A DNA stretch of 64,000 nt from Verrucomicrobiota bacterium (GTDB lineage Bacteria > Verrucomicrobiota > Verrucomicrobiia > Opitutales > Opitutaceae). Below, piece after piece: positions 1 to 8,249 of the stretch; position 1 is the stretch's first letter, and the number at the start of each line of letters is the position of its first letter. Made by a program: the position numbers and the translations under genes. The stretch covers positions 124,001 through 188,000 of the forward strand of contig JACRQG010000018.1 of the NCBI GenBank assembly GCA_016222805.1, read 5' to 3'. The notes below the pieces were generated by a model that was not told the DNA's origin, searched no databases, and was given only the letters and a program-made list of their open reading frames with translations.

Positions 1-10
1 AACGCCGGCG

Positions 11-709
11 TCAGGTCGCCCCGAAGAAGTCGGGCGGGAGTTCCCGCCATTGGCCCGCCGCCAGTCCCTGCAGATCCAGGGAACCGAATCGTTCGCGATG
101 CAGCGTCACCACGGTGGCGCCGGCGGCAGCGAACATCCGCCGCACCTGGTGATACCGCCCTTCGGTGAGGGTGAGCAACGCCTCCCGCGGGCCAACGAGG
201 TGCAGCTCCGAAGAAGCACAGGGCCCGGCTTCGCCCGCCAGTTGCAGCGTGCCACTGGCGAAAAGCGGCACGAGATCCGGCGAGAGGTCCCGGTCGACGA
301 TCGCCCGGTAGACCTTCGGCACCTTGTGCTTCGGCGACGTCAGCCGGTGCACCAACGGCGCCAGATCCGTCAGCAACAGGAGACCGCTGGTCTCCTTGTC
401 GAGGCGCCCAATGCTGGTCACTGGCGGATTCCGCCGGCGCCAGCGTTCGGGCAGCAGGGAGTAGACGTTGGGCCCCTCCCGCTCGTCGTGCGAACACACC
501 AGGCCGACCGGCTTGTGCAGCAGGAGCAGGAGGCCGTGGGCGTGATCCGGCGCTTCGCCATCGATGCGCACCTGGGCCGGCTCCACCCGATCACCCACGT
601 CATCCGCCGTCCGGCCCCCCACCGCCACCCGGCCCGCCCTCACCCAGTCGCGCGCCTCCCGCCGGCTGCAGTAGCCGAGGTTGGCCAGAAGTTGATCCAG
701 GCGGCGCAT
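11..709 (-). CDS. rsuA: RsuA/RluB-family rRNA pseudouridine synthase
   Basis: A cytosolic enzyme expected to isomerise a uridine in rRNA to pseudouridine. The 232-residue product has an N-terminal S4 RNA-binding domain (about residues 1-45, beginning MRRLDQLLANLGYCSRREAR). The catalytic signature GRLDKETSG follows, with Asp104 the expected nucleophile, and then the family's C-terminal EGRYHQVRRMF motif. The open frame runs far upstream, but S4 homology starts exactly at the ATG at 709, so that start was chosen. Length fits the small RsuA/RluB/RluE class (about 230 residues). Whether the target is 16S U516 or a 23S site cannot be told from sequence, so the symbol is family-level. The gene is divergent from the esterase at 761 with only 51 bp between starts. 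Confidence 0.9.
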   Translation of the reverse strand: MRRLDQLLANLGYCSRREARDWVRAGRVAVGGRTADDVGDRVEPAQVRIDGEAPDHAHGLLLLLHKPVGLVCSHDEREGPNVYSLLPERWRRRNPPVTSIGRLDKETSGLLLLTDLAPLVHRLTSPKHKVPKVYRAIVDRDLSPDLVPLFASGTLQLAGEAGPCASSELHLVGPREALLTLTEGRYHQVRRMFAAAGATVVTLHRERFGSLDLQGLAAGQWRELPPDFFGAT

Positions 710-760
710 CAAGGGTTCGATCTTCTGCCGCTTTGTGCCTTGCTCTGGCGACTCCATTCC

Positions 761-1918
761 ATGCTGCGTTGGCCACTTTTTCTTCTCGCGATCTCGTTGC
801 TGATCCTCGGCTTCCTCACGGTGACGCGCTCGCCCGACTGGTCGCCGTGGAAGCTGGCAGTGCTGGCCGGTGAATTCGGCCACTGGCTCGCGGCCCTGGC
901 CGCGGTGGTCGCCCTCGCGGCCGGCCTCGGGAGCGGGTCGGAACCCTGGATCCGCGGCTCGACGGCTGCGTCGGCCCTCGCGGCTGCGGGCCTGCTGCTC
1001 GTGCCGGCGTGGCAGGCCCGGCGCGTCGCCGCCGACCTGCCGTCGCGACTGGGCGGAGCCTTCGGCCCGGCCCGCCTGGACGCGCCTGCGTTCCGCGGCT
1101 CGGAACTCTTCCTCGGAGAGGATCCGCCGACTCGGCCGCCGCAAACGCTGGAAGTGGCGCCCGGATTGCCGCTCGACTTCTACCGACCGCCAGCCGCCGA
1201 CGGCGATGGTCCGCGGCGCCCCTGCGTGATTCTGATCCACGGCGGCGGCTGGGAGAGCGGAGATCGCGGACAACTCCCGAAACTCAACCACTGGATCGCC
1301 AGCCGGGGCTTTGCCGTGGCGGCGGTTTCCTATCGCCTCGCCCCGGCGCACCGCTGGCCCGCCCAGCGCGAGGATGTGGAACGGGCGATCGCGTTTCTCC
1401 GCGAGAGGGCGCCGGCGCTCGGTATCGACCCCGACCGCTTGGTTCTCGTCGGTCGCTCCGCCGGCGGGCAGATCGCCCAGGTCGTCGCCTACACCAGCCG
1501 GCTCCCGGCAATCCGCGGGGTGGTCGGCCTCTACGCCCCGTCCGATCTCATCTTCGGCTATGTGAACACCCACGAGAACGACATGCTGAAGTCGCCAGCC
1601 CTGATGCGACGGTTTCTCGGCGGCACTCCCGATTCCGCCCGCGCGGCCTACGAATCCGCCAGCGGCTGGTATCACGTCCGGGCGGGGATGCCGCCCACCC
1701 TGCTGCTCCACGGCCGCAACGACGCCCTGGCCTGGTATCGCCACAGCGAACGCCTCGCGGCGCGGCTGGCGGAACATCGCGTGCCCCATGTCTACGTGGA
1801 ACTGCCGTGGGCGACCCACGGCTTCGACTACAACCTTCACGGACCCGGCGGTCAGATCACCCGCTTCGCCCTCGAGTGGTTCCTGCGCCGCGTGACGGAG
1901 CCGCCGGTCCACCCGTAG
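761..1918 (+). CDS. Membrane-anchored alpha/beta hydrolase (HSL/carboxylesterase type)
   Basis: Serine esterase or lipase-like enzyme of 385 residues. Three hydrophobic segments (about 5-22, 38-56, 68-84) come first, then an alpha/beta-hydrolase fold. Visible catalytic elements are the oxyanion-hole HGGG at 160-163, the nucleophile elbow GRSAGG with Ser233, Asp321 in LLHGRNDA and His353 in ATHGFD. This order and the HGGG motif are those of the hormone-sensitive-lipase/BD-FAE group. The ATG at 761 was chosen because it opens directly into the first membrane segment. Upstream codons in the same frame lie opposite rsuA. The substrate is unknown; a role in removing acyl or acetyl groups in the envelope is inference only. 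It converges on msrQ. Confidence 0.85.
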   Translation: MLRWPLFLLAISLLILGFLTVTRSPDWSPWKLAVLAGEFGHWLAALAAVVALAAGLGSGSEPWIRGSTAASALAAAGLLLVPAWQARRVAADLPSRLGGAFGPARLDAPAFRGSELFLGEDPPTRPPQTLEVAPGLPLDFYRPPAADGDGPRRPCVILIHGGGWESGDRGQLPKLNHWIASRGFAVAAVSYRLAPAHRWPAQREDVERAIAFLRERAPALGIDPDRLVLVGRSAGGQIAQVVAYTSRLPAIRGVVGLYAPSDLIFGYVNTHENDMLKSPALMRRFLGGTPDSARAAYESASGWYHVRAGMPPTLLLHGRNDALAWYRHSERLAARLAEHRVPHVYVELPWATHGFDYNLHGPGGQITRFALEWFLRRVTEPPVHP

Positions 1919-1977
1919 CCGCCCCCCCTGTTTCTCCGCCCCCACCCCGCCGCACGGCGCGTCCGCCCGCCCACTTT

Positions 1978-1996
1978 TGTCACCTAATGGGTGACA
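1978..1996. repeat. Perfect 7-bp inverted repeat between convergent genes
   Basis: TGTCACC and GGTGACA are separated by five bases, between the stops of the esterase and msrQ. No T-run follows on either strand, so it is not a clear intrinsic terminator. It could be a weak bidirectional terminator or a protein-binding palindrome. Confidence 0.4.
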
Positions 1997-2038
1997 CCAC
2001 GCCGCTGGCGGGTGGCTGATGGAAGCGGCGAACGAGGG

Positions 2039-2662
2039 TCAAGGCGGCGGTGAGGTGCGGCGGCGTTGCCGCCAGAGGCGCGCGATCTCCAGGACAAGCA
2101 GCGGGCCAAAGATCCACACCACCTGCAGCGGAAAGAGCTTTCGCGCCGCCGCCTGGTGCCAGGCCGCCAGCGCGGCGGCGACGTACGCGAGGCGGTGCAG
2201 GTTCTTCCAGGCGCGTCCACCCATCCAGCGCACCGCGGCGTCGAGGCTCGTGAGTGTCAGGAGAAGCAGGATCACGAGGGCGGCGAGTCCGGTCAGCTGG
2301 AAGGGCTTTTGGATCTCCTTTCCGAAAGTCTCGAAGGTGCCGTCATACACGTGTCGCGTATGCGCGAGAAAGTGCAGCAGCGCGTACGCAAAGGCGCTCA
2401 CCCCGACAAGCCGCCGGTGGCGGTTGAGCGCCTGCGTCACCTCCGATCGGGGCCAGAGCACCCGCAGCGGCGTGAGGGCCAGCACCAGGGCAAGGAGGAC
2501 ACACGCGAGGAAACCCCAGTGATGCAGGATGAACTTCAGCGGGTCGGTCAGCGCCGTAGCATCCTGCTGCACGAACAACGGCCATGCCGGCCAGAGTCCC
2601 GGCAAGACGATCAGGACCCACGCGACACCCTTGGAGCGGAGAATCACGGCGAGCCAGCGCAT
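2039..2662 (-). CDS. msrQ: MsrQ, heme membrane subunit of periplasmic Met-SO reductase
   Basis: Integral membrane b-type heme protein that passes electrons from the quinone pool to MsrP (family knowledge). The 207-residue product has about six hydrophobic helices (starting at WLAVILRSKGVAWVLIVLPG). Conserved histidines sit in membrane contexts (HHWGFLAC, NRHRRLVGV, ALLHFLAH, HRLAYVAAALAAWH), typical of the YedZ ferric-reductase-like family. It lies 62 bp downstream of msrP on the same strand, the normal operon order. The start at 2662 is the ATG that begins the first helix; further upstream the frame runs into the msrP 3' end. Confidence 0.92.
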   Translation of the reverse strand: MRWLAVILRSKGVAWVLIVLPGLWPAWPLFVQQDATALTDPLKFILHHWGFLACVLLALVLALTPLRVLWPRSEVTQALNRHRRLVGVSAFAYALLHFLAHTRHVYDGTFETFGKEIQKPFQLTGLAALVILLLLTLTSLDAAVRWMGGRAWKNLHRLAYVAAALAAWHQAAARKLFPLQVVWIFGPLLVLEIARLWRQRRRTSPPP

Positions 2663-2724
2663 CGGAGTCGTCTTGGTTTCAACCGTCGCCGATCCGGGTG
2701 CGGCGGTCGCGCGGATCGCCGCAG

Positions 2725-3705
2725 TCAGTAATTTTTCCGCAGGTCCATGCCGGCGTAGAGCGCGGCCACCTGTTTTTCGTAGCCATTGAACATCAGGGTG
2801 CGCTGCCGGGCTCCGAGGAGGCCGCCGCCGCCGATCACCCGCTCGCTCGCCTGCGACCAGCGCGGATGGTCCACCTGCGGGTTCACGTTGGCGTAAAAGC
2901 CGTACTCGTGCGGCGTCATCACCTGCCAGGTGTTGCGCGGCTGCTTCGCCACGAAGTCGATCTTCACGATCGATTTGCCGTACTTGAAGCCATACTTCCA
3001 CGGCACGACGAGCCGGAGCGGCGCGCCGTTCTGGTTCGGGATTGGCCGGCCGTAGATGCCGGTGGCGATGAAGGCCAGTTCGTGCCTCGCTTCATCGAGG
3101 CGCAGACCCTCGAAGTAGGGATAGTCCAGATTGTCGCGCCGCTGGCCGGGGGCGCTCTTGGGGTCGAGGAAGGTCGTGAACGTGACGAATTTCGCTTCCG
3201 GCAGGGGGTCGGCGAGGGCGATCAGCTTCGCCAGGGGAAACCCATCCCACGGGATTACCATCGACCAGGCTTCGACGCACCGGAAGCGGTAGACCCGCTG
3301 CTCCGCGCCGCCGAGTTTCGTCACAAGATCGTTGGCATCGATCTTGAAGGGGTTGCGGCAAAGACCGGCGATGGTGACGGTCCAGGGTTCGGTCGTCCAA
3401 CCGCGGTTGGCGAGCACCTTGGGCTCCGCCTTGTCGGTGCCGAACTCGTAGAAGTTGTTGTAGCTGGTGATCAGCTCGTAGGCGGTCGGCTTCAGGTTCG
3501 GATCGCGATGGTCAGGGTTGACCCGCGTGGGGAACCCCGCGGTCGTCGCCCGCGCCGTCCCGGACAGGAGCGCCGCGGCGGCGAGGCCGGCGGCGCCGAA
3601 GCCGGCGGTCTTCAGGAACTCGCGGCGCGGACGGAGGTGGTAATCGCGCTCAGGGGTGACGGCGGATTCGGGCAGTTCCCAATCACGGGGGAGGCGCAAG
3701 TGCAT
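2725..3705 (-). CDS. msrP: MsrP, Tat-exported molybdopterin methionine-sulfoxide reductase
   Basis: Periplasmic catalytic subunit that repairs oxidised methionines using the molybdopterin cofactor, with MsrQ as electron donor. The 326-residue product carries a twin-arginine signal (RPRREFLKTAGF, residues 25-36) followed by a small-residue hydrophobic stretch, then a sulfite-oxidase-type fold. The Mo-coordinating cysteine is expected at Cys143 in YRFRCVEAW. The family motifs PWKYGFKYGKSIVKI and FYANVNP are present. Length matches the E. coli YedY class. It is immediately upstream of msrQ. The pair implies protection of envelope proteins from reactive oxygen or chlorine species, in line with katG elsewhere in the window. 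Confidence 0.95.
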   Translation of the reverse strand: MHLRLPRDWELPESAVTPERDYHLRPRREFLKTAGFGAAGLAAAALLSGTARATTAGFPTRVNPDHRDPNLKPTAYELITSYNNFYEFGTDKAEPKVLANRGWTTEPWTVTIAGLCRNPFKIDANDLVTKLGGAEQRVYRFRCVEAWSMVIPWDGFPLAKLIALADPLPEAKFVTFTTFLDPKSAPGQRRDNLDYPYFEGLRLDEARHELAFIATGIYGRPIPNQNGAPLRLVVPWKYGFKYGKSIVKIDFVAKQPRNTWQVMTPHEYGFYANVNPQVDHPRWSQASERVIGGGGLLGARQRTLMFNGYEKQVAALYAGMDLRKNY

Positions 3706-3813
3706 GGCGGTGGGTGGCGGGGGCTGGCCCGATCAGGCGTGAAATCCGCCCGAGGTCAAATGCGCGGGCGCCTTCGTGGCGGCGCCCGGGTCCCGGCCGC
3801 GGACCGGCCGCGC

Positions 3814-5166
3814 TTACACCGCCCACTTGTCGCGGTAACGGTCGCGCGTGAGCCACTTCGAACTGCCGCCGCTGGCGAAGCGCTTGCGCACCGGATCCCA
3901 TTTGGCATTGGCGCCGAAATGGTACGCGAAGTTCATCACATGGCAGGCGATCACGCTGCTGGCCCCGATGGCGACGTCGCAGATCGGCCGCTTCCGCGAG
4001 ACCACGCAGTCGATGAAATCCTGGAAGTGGCTCTTGCTGTTGTAGAGCTTCACCTTCGCGTCGGCCAGGAACTCGCGCTCGGTCAGCGTCACCTCGCGCT
4101 CCATCGAGGTGCCCTTGTCGATCTCCTTGTCCCAGAACTTGTGAATCGTCTTGCCGTCGCGGATGAACTCGAACTTGCCGCGGTTCACGTGCACCTCGCC
4201 CTCGGTGCCGTAGAAGGAGACGCCCTTGCCGCGCACATGGGTGAGGACGGTGCCGTCGGCGTAGACGAGCTGCGCCCCGCGCCGGGCCTCCTGCCAGTTC
4301 TGCGGCGCCCGCACCTCGACCGGGCCGTTCTCATCCATGCCGAGCCCCCATTGCGCAATGTCGATATGGTGCGCGCCCCAGTCGGTGATCATGCCGCCGC
4401 CAAATTCCCAGGTGTCGCGCCATTTCGGGAAGTGGTTGTGCAGGCCCCGCGGCGAGAGCATCGGGTTGTAGTTCACGAGCGGGCCCGGACCACACCAGAG
4501 ATTCCAGTCGAGCCCCGGCTCCATCTCCTCCGCGGGCATGTTGTACGGTTTCGCCGGGTCGCCAAAGGACACCCCGACCGCATGCACACGCCCGAGCACG
4601 CCGTTGCGCACCAGTTCGGCGGCGACGCGAAACTCCTTCGACGACCGCTGCTGGGAGCCCACCTGAAACACGCGGTTGGCCTTGCGCACCGCCTTTTCCA
4701 GCTCGACCGCCTCGTGCACGTTGTAGGTGAGCGGCTTTTCACAGTAGACGTCCTTGCCCGCCTTCACGGCCGCAATCGCGATGTACGCGTGCCAGTGGTC
4801 GGGCGTGGCGATGAGCACCAGGTCGATGTCCGGCCGCGCGAGCAGCTCGCGGAAGTCGTTGTAGGCGGCACAGCCCTTGTAGGCGGTGTCGTTCTTCTTC
4901 GCGTACGCCTCGTCGGTGATCTTCTTGGCGTTCTCCCGCCGCGTGGTGTCGACATCGCAGACGGCCACCACCTGCACGTCGTCGCGAGGGAGCATGCTGC
5001 GGAGGTGCCCCCCCATCTGCTTGCCCATGCCGATGCAGCCCACATTGAAACGCTTGCTCGGGGCCGAGGCCTGCGCCCAGACGCGCGAGGGCAGGATGAG
5101 GGGCGCGGCGGTCAGCAGCGCGGTGCTTTGCAGGAAGCGGCGACGGGAGAGCGGGGTCGATTGCAT
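3814..5166 (-). CDS. Gfo/Idh/MocA-family oxidoreductase, Tat-exported
   Basis: NAD(P)-dependent sugar or inositol oxidoreductase-like protein of 450 residues. It starts with a twin-arginine signal (SRRRFLQSTALL) ending near WAQA. A Rossmann domain follows (GCIGMGKQMGGH), with the family motif VYCEKPLTYN and a C-terminal alpha/beta domain containing GGGMITDWGAHHIDIAQW. This exported subfamily is abundant in Verrucomicrobia and Planctomycetes; related enzymes act on glycans by NAD-dependent oxidation-elimination (family knowledge, not shown here). The ATG at 5166 was chosen because it directly precedes the Tat motif. It lies 94 bp downstream of the CBM9-like gene on the same strand, so the two may be co-transcribed. 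Confidence 0.9.
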   Translation of the reverse strand: MQSTPLSRRRFLQSTALLTAAPLILPSRVWAQASAPSKRFNVGCIGMGKQMGGHLRSMLPRDDVQVVAVCDVDTTRRENAKKITDEAYAKKNDTAYKGCAAYNDFRELLARPDIDLVLIATPDHWHAYIAIAAVKAGKDVYCEKPLTYNVHEAVELEKAVRKANRVFQVGSQQRSSKEFRVAAELVRNGVLGRVHAVGVSFGDPAKPYNMPAEEMEPGLDWNLWCGPGPLVNYNPMLSPRGLHNHFPKWRDTWEFGGGMITDWGAHHIDIAQWGLGMDENGPVEVRAPQNWQEARRGAQLVYADGTVLTHVRGKGVSFYGTEGEVHVNRGKFEFIRDGKTIHKFWDKEIDKGTSMEREVTLTEREFLADAKVKLYNSKSHFQDFIDCVVSRKRPICDVAIGASSVIACHVMNFAYHFGANAKWDPVRKRFASGGSSKWLTRDRYRDKWAV

Positions 5167-5260
5167 GCGAAAAGAGGAGCAGGAAAGCGGATCCCGGCGG
5201 CGGACCGGCGATCCCGCCAGCCAAGACGCTCGGGGGCGTCGCCGGTTGCGCGGCAAACGC

Positions 5261-6046
5261 TCAACGGCCAAACTCCAGGTACCCGAACCGGACGGGTTGG
5301 TGAAACCCCGGCAGCAAGGGCGGCGACCAGCTGAGCAGTTCCACGGGCAGGCCCTTGGTGCGGTTGTAACGGTAGAAGTTGGCCCTCCAGAGGTCGCCCG
5401 GGCGCGGCGCCGGGCCGCCGAGATCGGAAAAGGGAATCCGCACCTCCACCTGCCAGACCTCGTCACGATCGCCGGAGTTGCCCACCGTGCCTCTCACCTT
5501 CACCCCGCTCTTCATCCCTTTCGCGGTGTAATTCCAGTCACCCTTGAAGGTCTTCGACACCCCGCGTTCATCGAGGGTGTTGGTGATGATGGCATCGAAC
5601 TCGCCGCCGAGCGGATTCCATTGCAGCTCGTAGTACTTCGCCAGTTCGCCGCGGGTGACGAAAAACTCCGCCACCTCCTCCTCCCAGAACTTGCTGTCGC
5701 GTGCGGTGAAGGTCGCCTGGATGTCGATGTCGCGGCACACCCAGCCGAGGTAGAGCGCGCCCTCATCGTACCAGACCCGCACCGTGGTCGCCTCGCGGGC
5801 GGCCCCCTGCCCGTCGGCCGGCACGAAGTTCGGCAGCACCGCGGCCTTGGACCACACCACCTCGTTCAGCTCGCCGTCGAGGGTGACTGTTCCGCTGAGC
5901 TTTGGCACCACGATGCGTTTAGGCGCGGGCAGCGTGGCGGGATCCGGAACCGTTTCCTTCGGCGCGGGGGCCGCCGCCGACAACAGCGCCGCGGGTACGA
6001 GCCAGGCCAGGGTGCGGAAGTTACGGGGCAGGGACTGGGGCATCAT
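5261..6046 (-). CDS. Exported CBM9-like carbohydrate-binding protein
   Basis: Predicted exported protein of 261 residues. A signal peptide (NFRTLAWLVPAALLSAAAPA) is followed by one CBM9-like/DOMON-type beta-sandwich: LDGELNEVVWSKA, then VWYDEGALYLGWVC, then WQVEVRIPFSDLGG. These are the standard landmarks of family-9 carbohydrate-binding modules found alone in verrucomicrobial exported proteins. Two adjacent ATGs (6044-6046 and 6041-6043) could start it; the first is given. It has no catalytic motif, so it probably binds glycans. It precedes the Gfo/Idh/MocA gene on the same strand. Confidence 0.85.
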   Translation of the reverse strand: MMPQSLPRNFRTLAWLVPAALLSAAAPAPKETVPDPATLPAPKRIVVPKLSGTVTLDGELNEVVWSKAAVLPNFVPADGQGAAREATTVRVWYDEGALYLGWVCRDIDIQATFTARDSKFWEEEVAEFFVTRGELAKYYELQWNPLGGEFDAIITNTLDERGVSKTFKGDWNYTAKGMKSGVKVRGTVGNSGDRDEVWQVEVRIPFSDLGGPAPRPGDLWRANFYRYNRTKGLPVELLSWSPPLLPGFHQPVRFGYLEFGR

Positions 6047-6151
6047 GAGCACAAGGGGATGCCGGCCACACAGCACCCAGGCGGGCGAACTTTCAACCCG
6101 GATCCGCGGCACTGCGGTCCCACGATCGCCGCCACCCATGATTCCGAACCT

Positions 6152-6175
6152 CGGCACCAGGCCGCGAGGGTGCCG
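6152..6175 (-). terminator. Hairpin just after the last TIR gene
   Basis: CGGCACC and GGTGCCG form a 7-bp stem around a 10-base loop, starting one base past the TAG stop of the TIR-TPR gene. No U-run follows. The sequence around the stop (GTAGCCGGC on the minus strand) resembles the core of the palindromes at 16594 and 61276, so it may be a repeat-family hairpin used as a 3' end. Confidence 0.35.
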
Positions 6176-6176
6176 G

Positions 6177-8090
6177 CTACGGCGCCGGCGCCGCGGCGAC
6201 GACAGCCTTGAACCGGGCGTCCGCGCGCAACCGATCAAACAACGGGTTTCGTTCCAGCACCGCCCGAGTGATCCCGAAGCTGACGTAGGAATTCTTGAAC
6301 ACCCCACCCACCGCCTCCCGCGCTTTCACTTCCGCCTCCAGGGTCGCCAGCGCCTGCTCCGGTTCCCCGAGTGTCAGGGCCAGACCGGCGAACTTCGCCT
6401 CGGGTGAATAGTACGATGGCGGCTCCCATTTGCGTTGCTTGAGCTGCTGGCGGATTTCGTCGGCCGCGCGCCGTTCGCCCCGCTCGGCCAGGGCCCACGC
6501 CTTCCAGTACAGCGCGTGTCCGTCCCCCGGGGCCACCGCGAGTTCGCGGTCCGCCGCCTGCATGGTCAGCTCCCAGTCCGCCAGCGCCGCCTCGCGGTTG
6601 CCGGCCATCGCGTGGGCCAGCGCCGTCAGGGCCGCGCGGGGTCCGGTGAAACTGATGTCGCGCACGTAGTCGCGCGGGATCTTCTCGTAGATCGCGAGGG
6701 CCTTGTCGGGCTCCCGCCGCCACAGCCGCACCAGACCCGCGAGGCTCGCGCCGCGATCCTCGATAAAGGACCAGGGCGGCCACTGGTCCAGGGCCGCCGC
6801 CGCGGCCTCCAGATCCCCGCGCCAGCAGAGCTTCAGGATCAGGTCCCAGTTCAGCGCCCGGCCGCTCGGGGCCCGGACGAGTGATTTCGCGACCACGGCC
6901 TCCGCGTCCGCGTAGCGACCCGCCGCCAGCAAGTAGGAAACCCCGTCGTTCATCGGGGCGGGATTGCCCCCGGAAAGGGCCGTGGCGCGCTCGAGCAACG
7001 GCATCGCCTCCTCCAGCCGGCCGGCGCGGCCGAGCTTCCGGCCGAGGGCGTAGAGCACCTCCCAGTTGTCCGGCAGCCGGCGTGCCAGATCGCGCAGCAC
7101 GGGCTCTGTCTTGGCGGGATCGAGGCCAAGGTAGTCCGCCGCGGTCGCCTGGGTGACCAGCACGGCCACCGACTCCGGTGCGAGGCGAATCGCATACTCG
7201 GTCTGCTTGCGCATCGCCTCGAGCCGGGCGGGCGTGCGATCGAAGCCGAAGCGATAGAGATCCGCTGAAAGGTGCCCGGAGGCCGCCCAGGCCTCGCCAT
7301 CGGACACGTCCAGCGCGACCGCCCGCTTCAACAGGTCCTCCGCCAGGAAGAAATTCTCCCGCTGCGCATCGTCCTTCACCTGGAAGAGCTCGCGCGCCTT
7401 CGCGACGAGCCGCTTCGTTTCACTGGCCGACTCCGCCGGCGCGCGCAGCGTCCCCGGCTCGCCTCGTCGCCAGGGCTGCCAGGCCAGCATTGCGACCCCG
7501 GCCGCCACCCCGGCAAAGGCGAACGCCAGCTGCCAGCCGGCGGGGCGACGGCGATCGGCAAGTTCCTCTCGTCCCGGTGCCGCCGTCCCGGGGCCGGGGG
7601 CAGGAATGGGGGGCCGCGTGCCGAGGTTCAAAGGAGGCACCGTTCCCGCACCGAGATCCTCCAGGATTCGCTTCACCCGCTCGCAGAAGCCCGGGCTGGT
7701 TTCACCTCCGGGCAGGTGCGTCCACTGCACCGCGTGGAATTCGTCCGGCACCCGCGCCATCTGGCAAGGCGTGTCGTCGACCACGATGGGCAAAAAGAAC
7801 ATCTGATCTCGCGCCATCAGGTGGGAGCGGTCCGCCGCGAGTTTCCACTCCAGGCGGAAGTAGCCCTCGCCCCGGGCCTGGGTGTTGGCGGAGATCACCG
7901 GGGCAAACAACGCGCACTCGCGAATCTGGCGCCGGATGTTCTGATCCCATTTGTCCCCGCCCCGCAGTTCGCTCTGATCAAACCACACCTCGACCCCGGC
8001 CTCCCGCAGGGCCCCGCAAATGCGCCGCGCCGCCTCCACGTCTTGCGACGCGTAGCTCAGGAAGACGGCCTGACTGGAGGAATCCGACAT
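6177..8090 (-). CDS. TIR domain - TM - TPR protein (short paralogue)
   Basis: 637-residue protein. An N-terminal bacterial TIR domain (about 7-125: AVFLSYASQD, VEVWFDQSELRGGDKWD) is followed by a Pro-rich linker, one membrane helix (about 185-204) and tetratricopeptide-type helical repeats to the C-terminus. Glu81 in YFRLEW sits where TIR NADases carry the catalytic glutamate, so NAD hydrolysis or cyclic ADP-ribose-type signalling is possible (inference). The orientation puts TIR in the cytosol and the TPR part across the membrane, if the helix is real. It is the last of four co-directional genes (SIR2-TIR, STAND, long TIR-TPR, this one), 159 bp after the previous stop. It aligns in order with the first ~635 residues of that upstream protein, ending in the same Ala/Pro tail. 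Substrate and partners are unknown. Confidence 0.85.
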   Translation of the reverse strand: MSDSSSQAVFLSYASQDVEAARRICGALREAGVEVWFDQSELRGGDKWDQNIRRQIRECALFAPVISANTQARGEGYFRLEWKLAADRSHLMARDQMFFLPIVVDDTPCQMARVPDEFHAVQWTHLPGGETSPGFCERVKRILEDLGAGTVPPLNLGTRPPIPAPGPGTAAPGREELADRRRPAGWQLAFAFAGVAAGVAMLAWQPWRRGEPGTLRAPAESASETKRLVAKARELFQVKDDAQRENFFLAEDLLKRAVALDVSDGEAWAASGHLSADLYRFGFDRTPARLEAMRKQTEYAIRLAPESVAVLVTQATAADYLGLDPAKTEPVLRDLARRLPDNWEVLYALGRKLGRAGRLEEAMPLLERATALSGGNPAPMNDGVSYLLAAGRYADAEAVVAKSLVRAPSGRALNWDLILKLCWRGDLEAAAAALDQWPPWSFIEDRGASLAGLVRLWRREPDKALAIYEKIPRDYVRDISFTGPRAALTALAHAMAGNREAALADWELTMQAADRELAVAPGDGHALYWKAWALAERGERRAADEIRQQLKQRKWEPPSYYSPEAKFAGLALTLGEPEQALATLEAEVKAREAVGGVFKNSYVSFGITRAVLERNPLFDRLRADARFKAVVAAAPAP

Positions 8091-8249
8091 GGACGCAGGG
8101 GAGGTGGGACCGCGGAGAATGGGAAACCCCGTCCCATCGTGGCGAGTGCATTGTAGCCCTGCTCCGGGGTGGGTTCGGCGACCCAGAGGCGCAGTCAGAC
8201 CGACCGCCGCCGTACCGCCTGCCCCGGTCGTCCGCGGCGGACAGAGCAG

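Noticed and set aside
1978-1996. Considered as a bidirectional intrinsic terminator
   Set aside because: The stem is perfect but no T-run follows on either strand, so it is reported only as an inverted repeat.
2584-5334. Long plus-strand open frame antisense to msrP and the Gfo/Idh/MocA gene
   Set aside because: Covers three unrelated real genes; the product has no recognisable fold and is a high-GC shadow.
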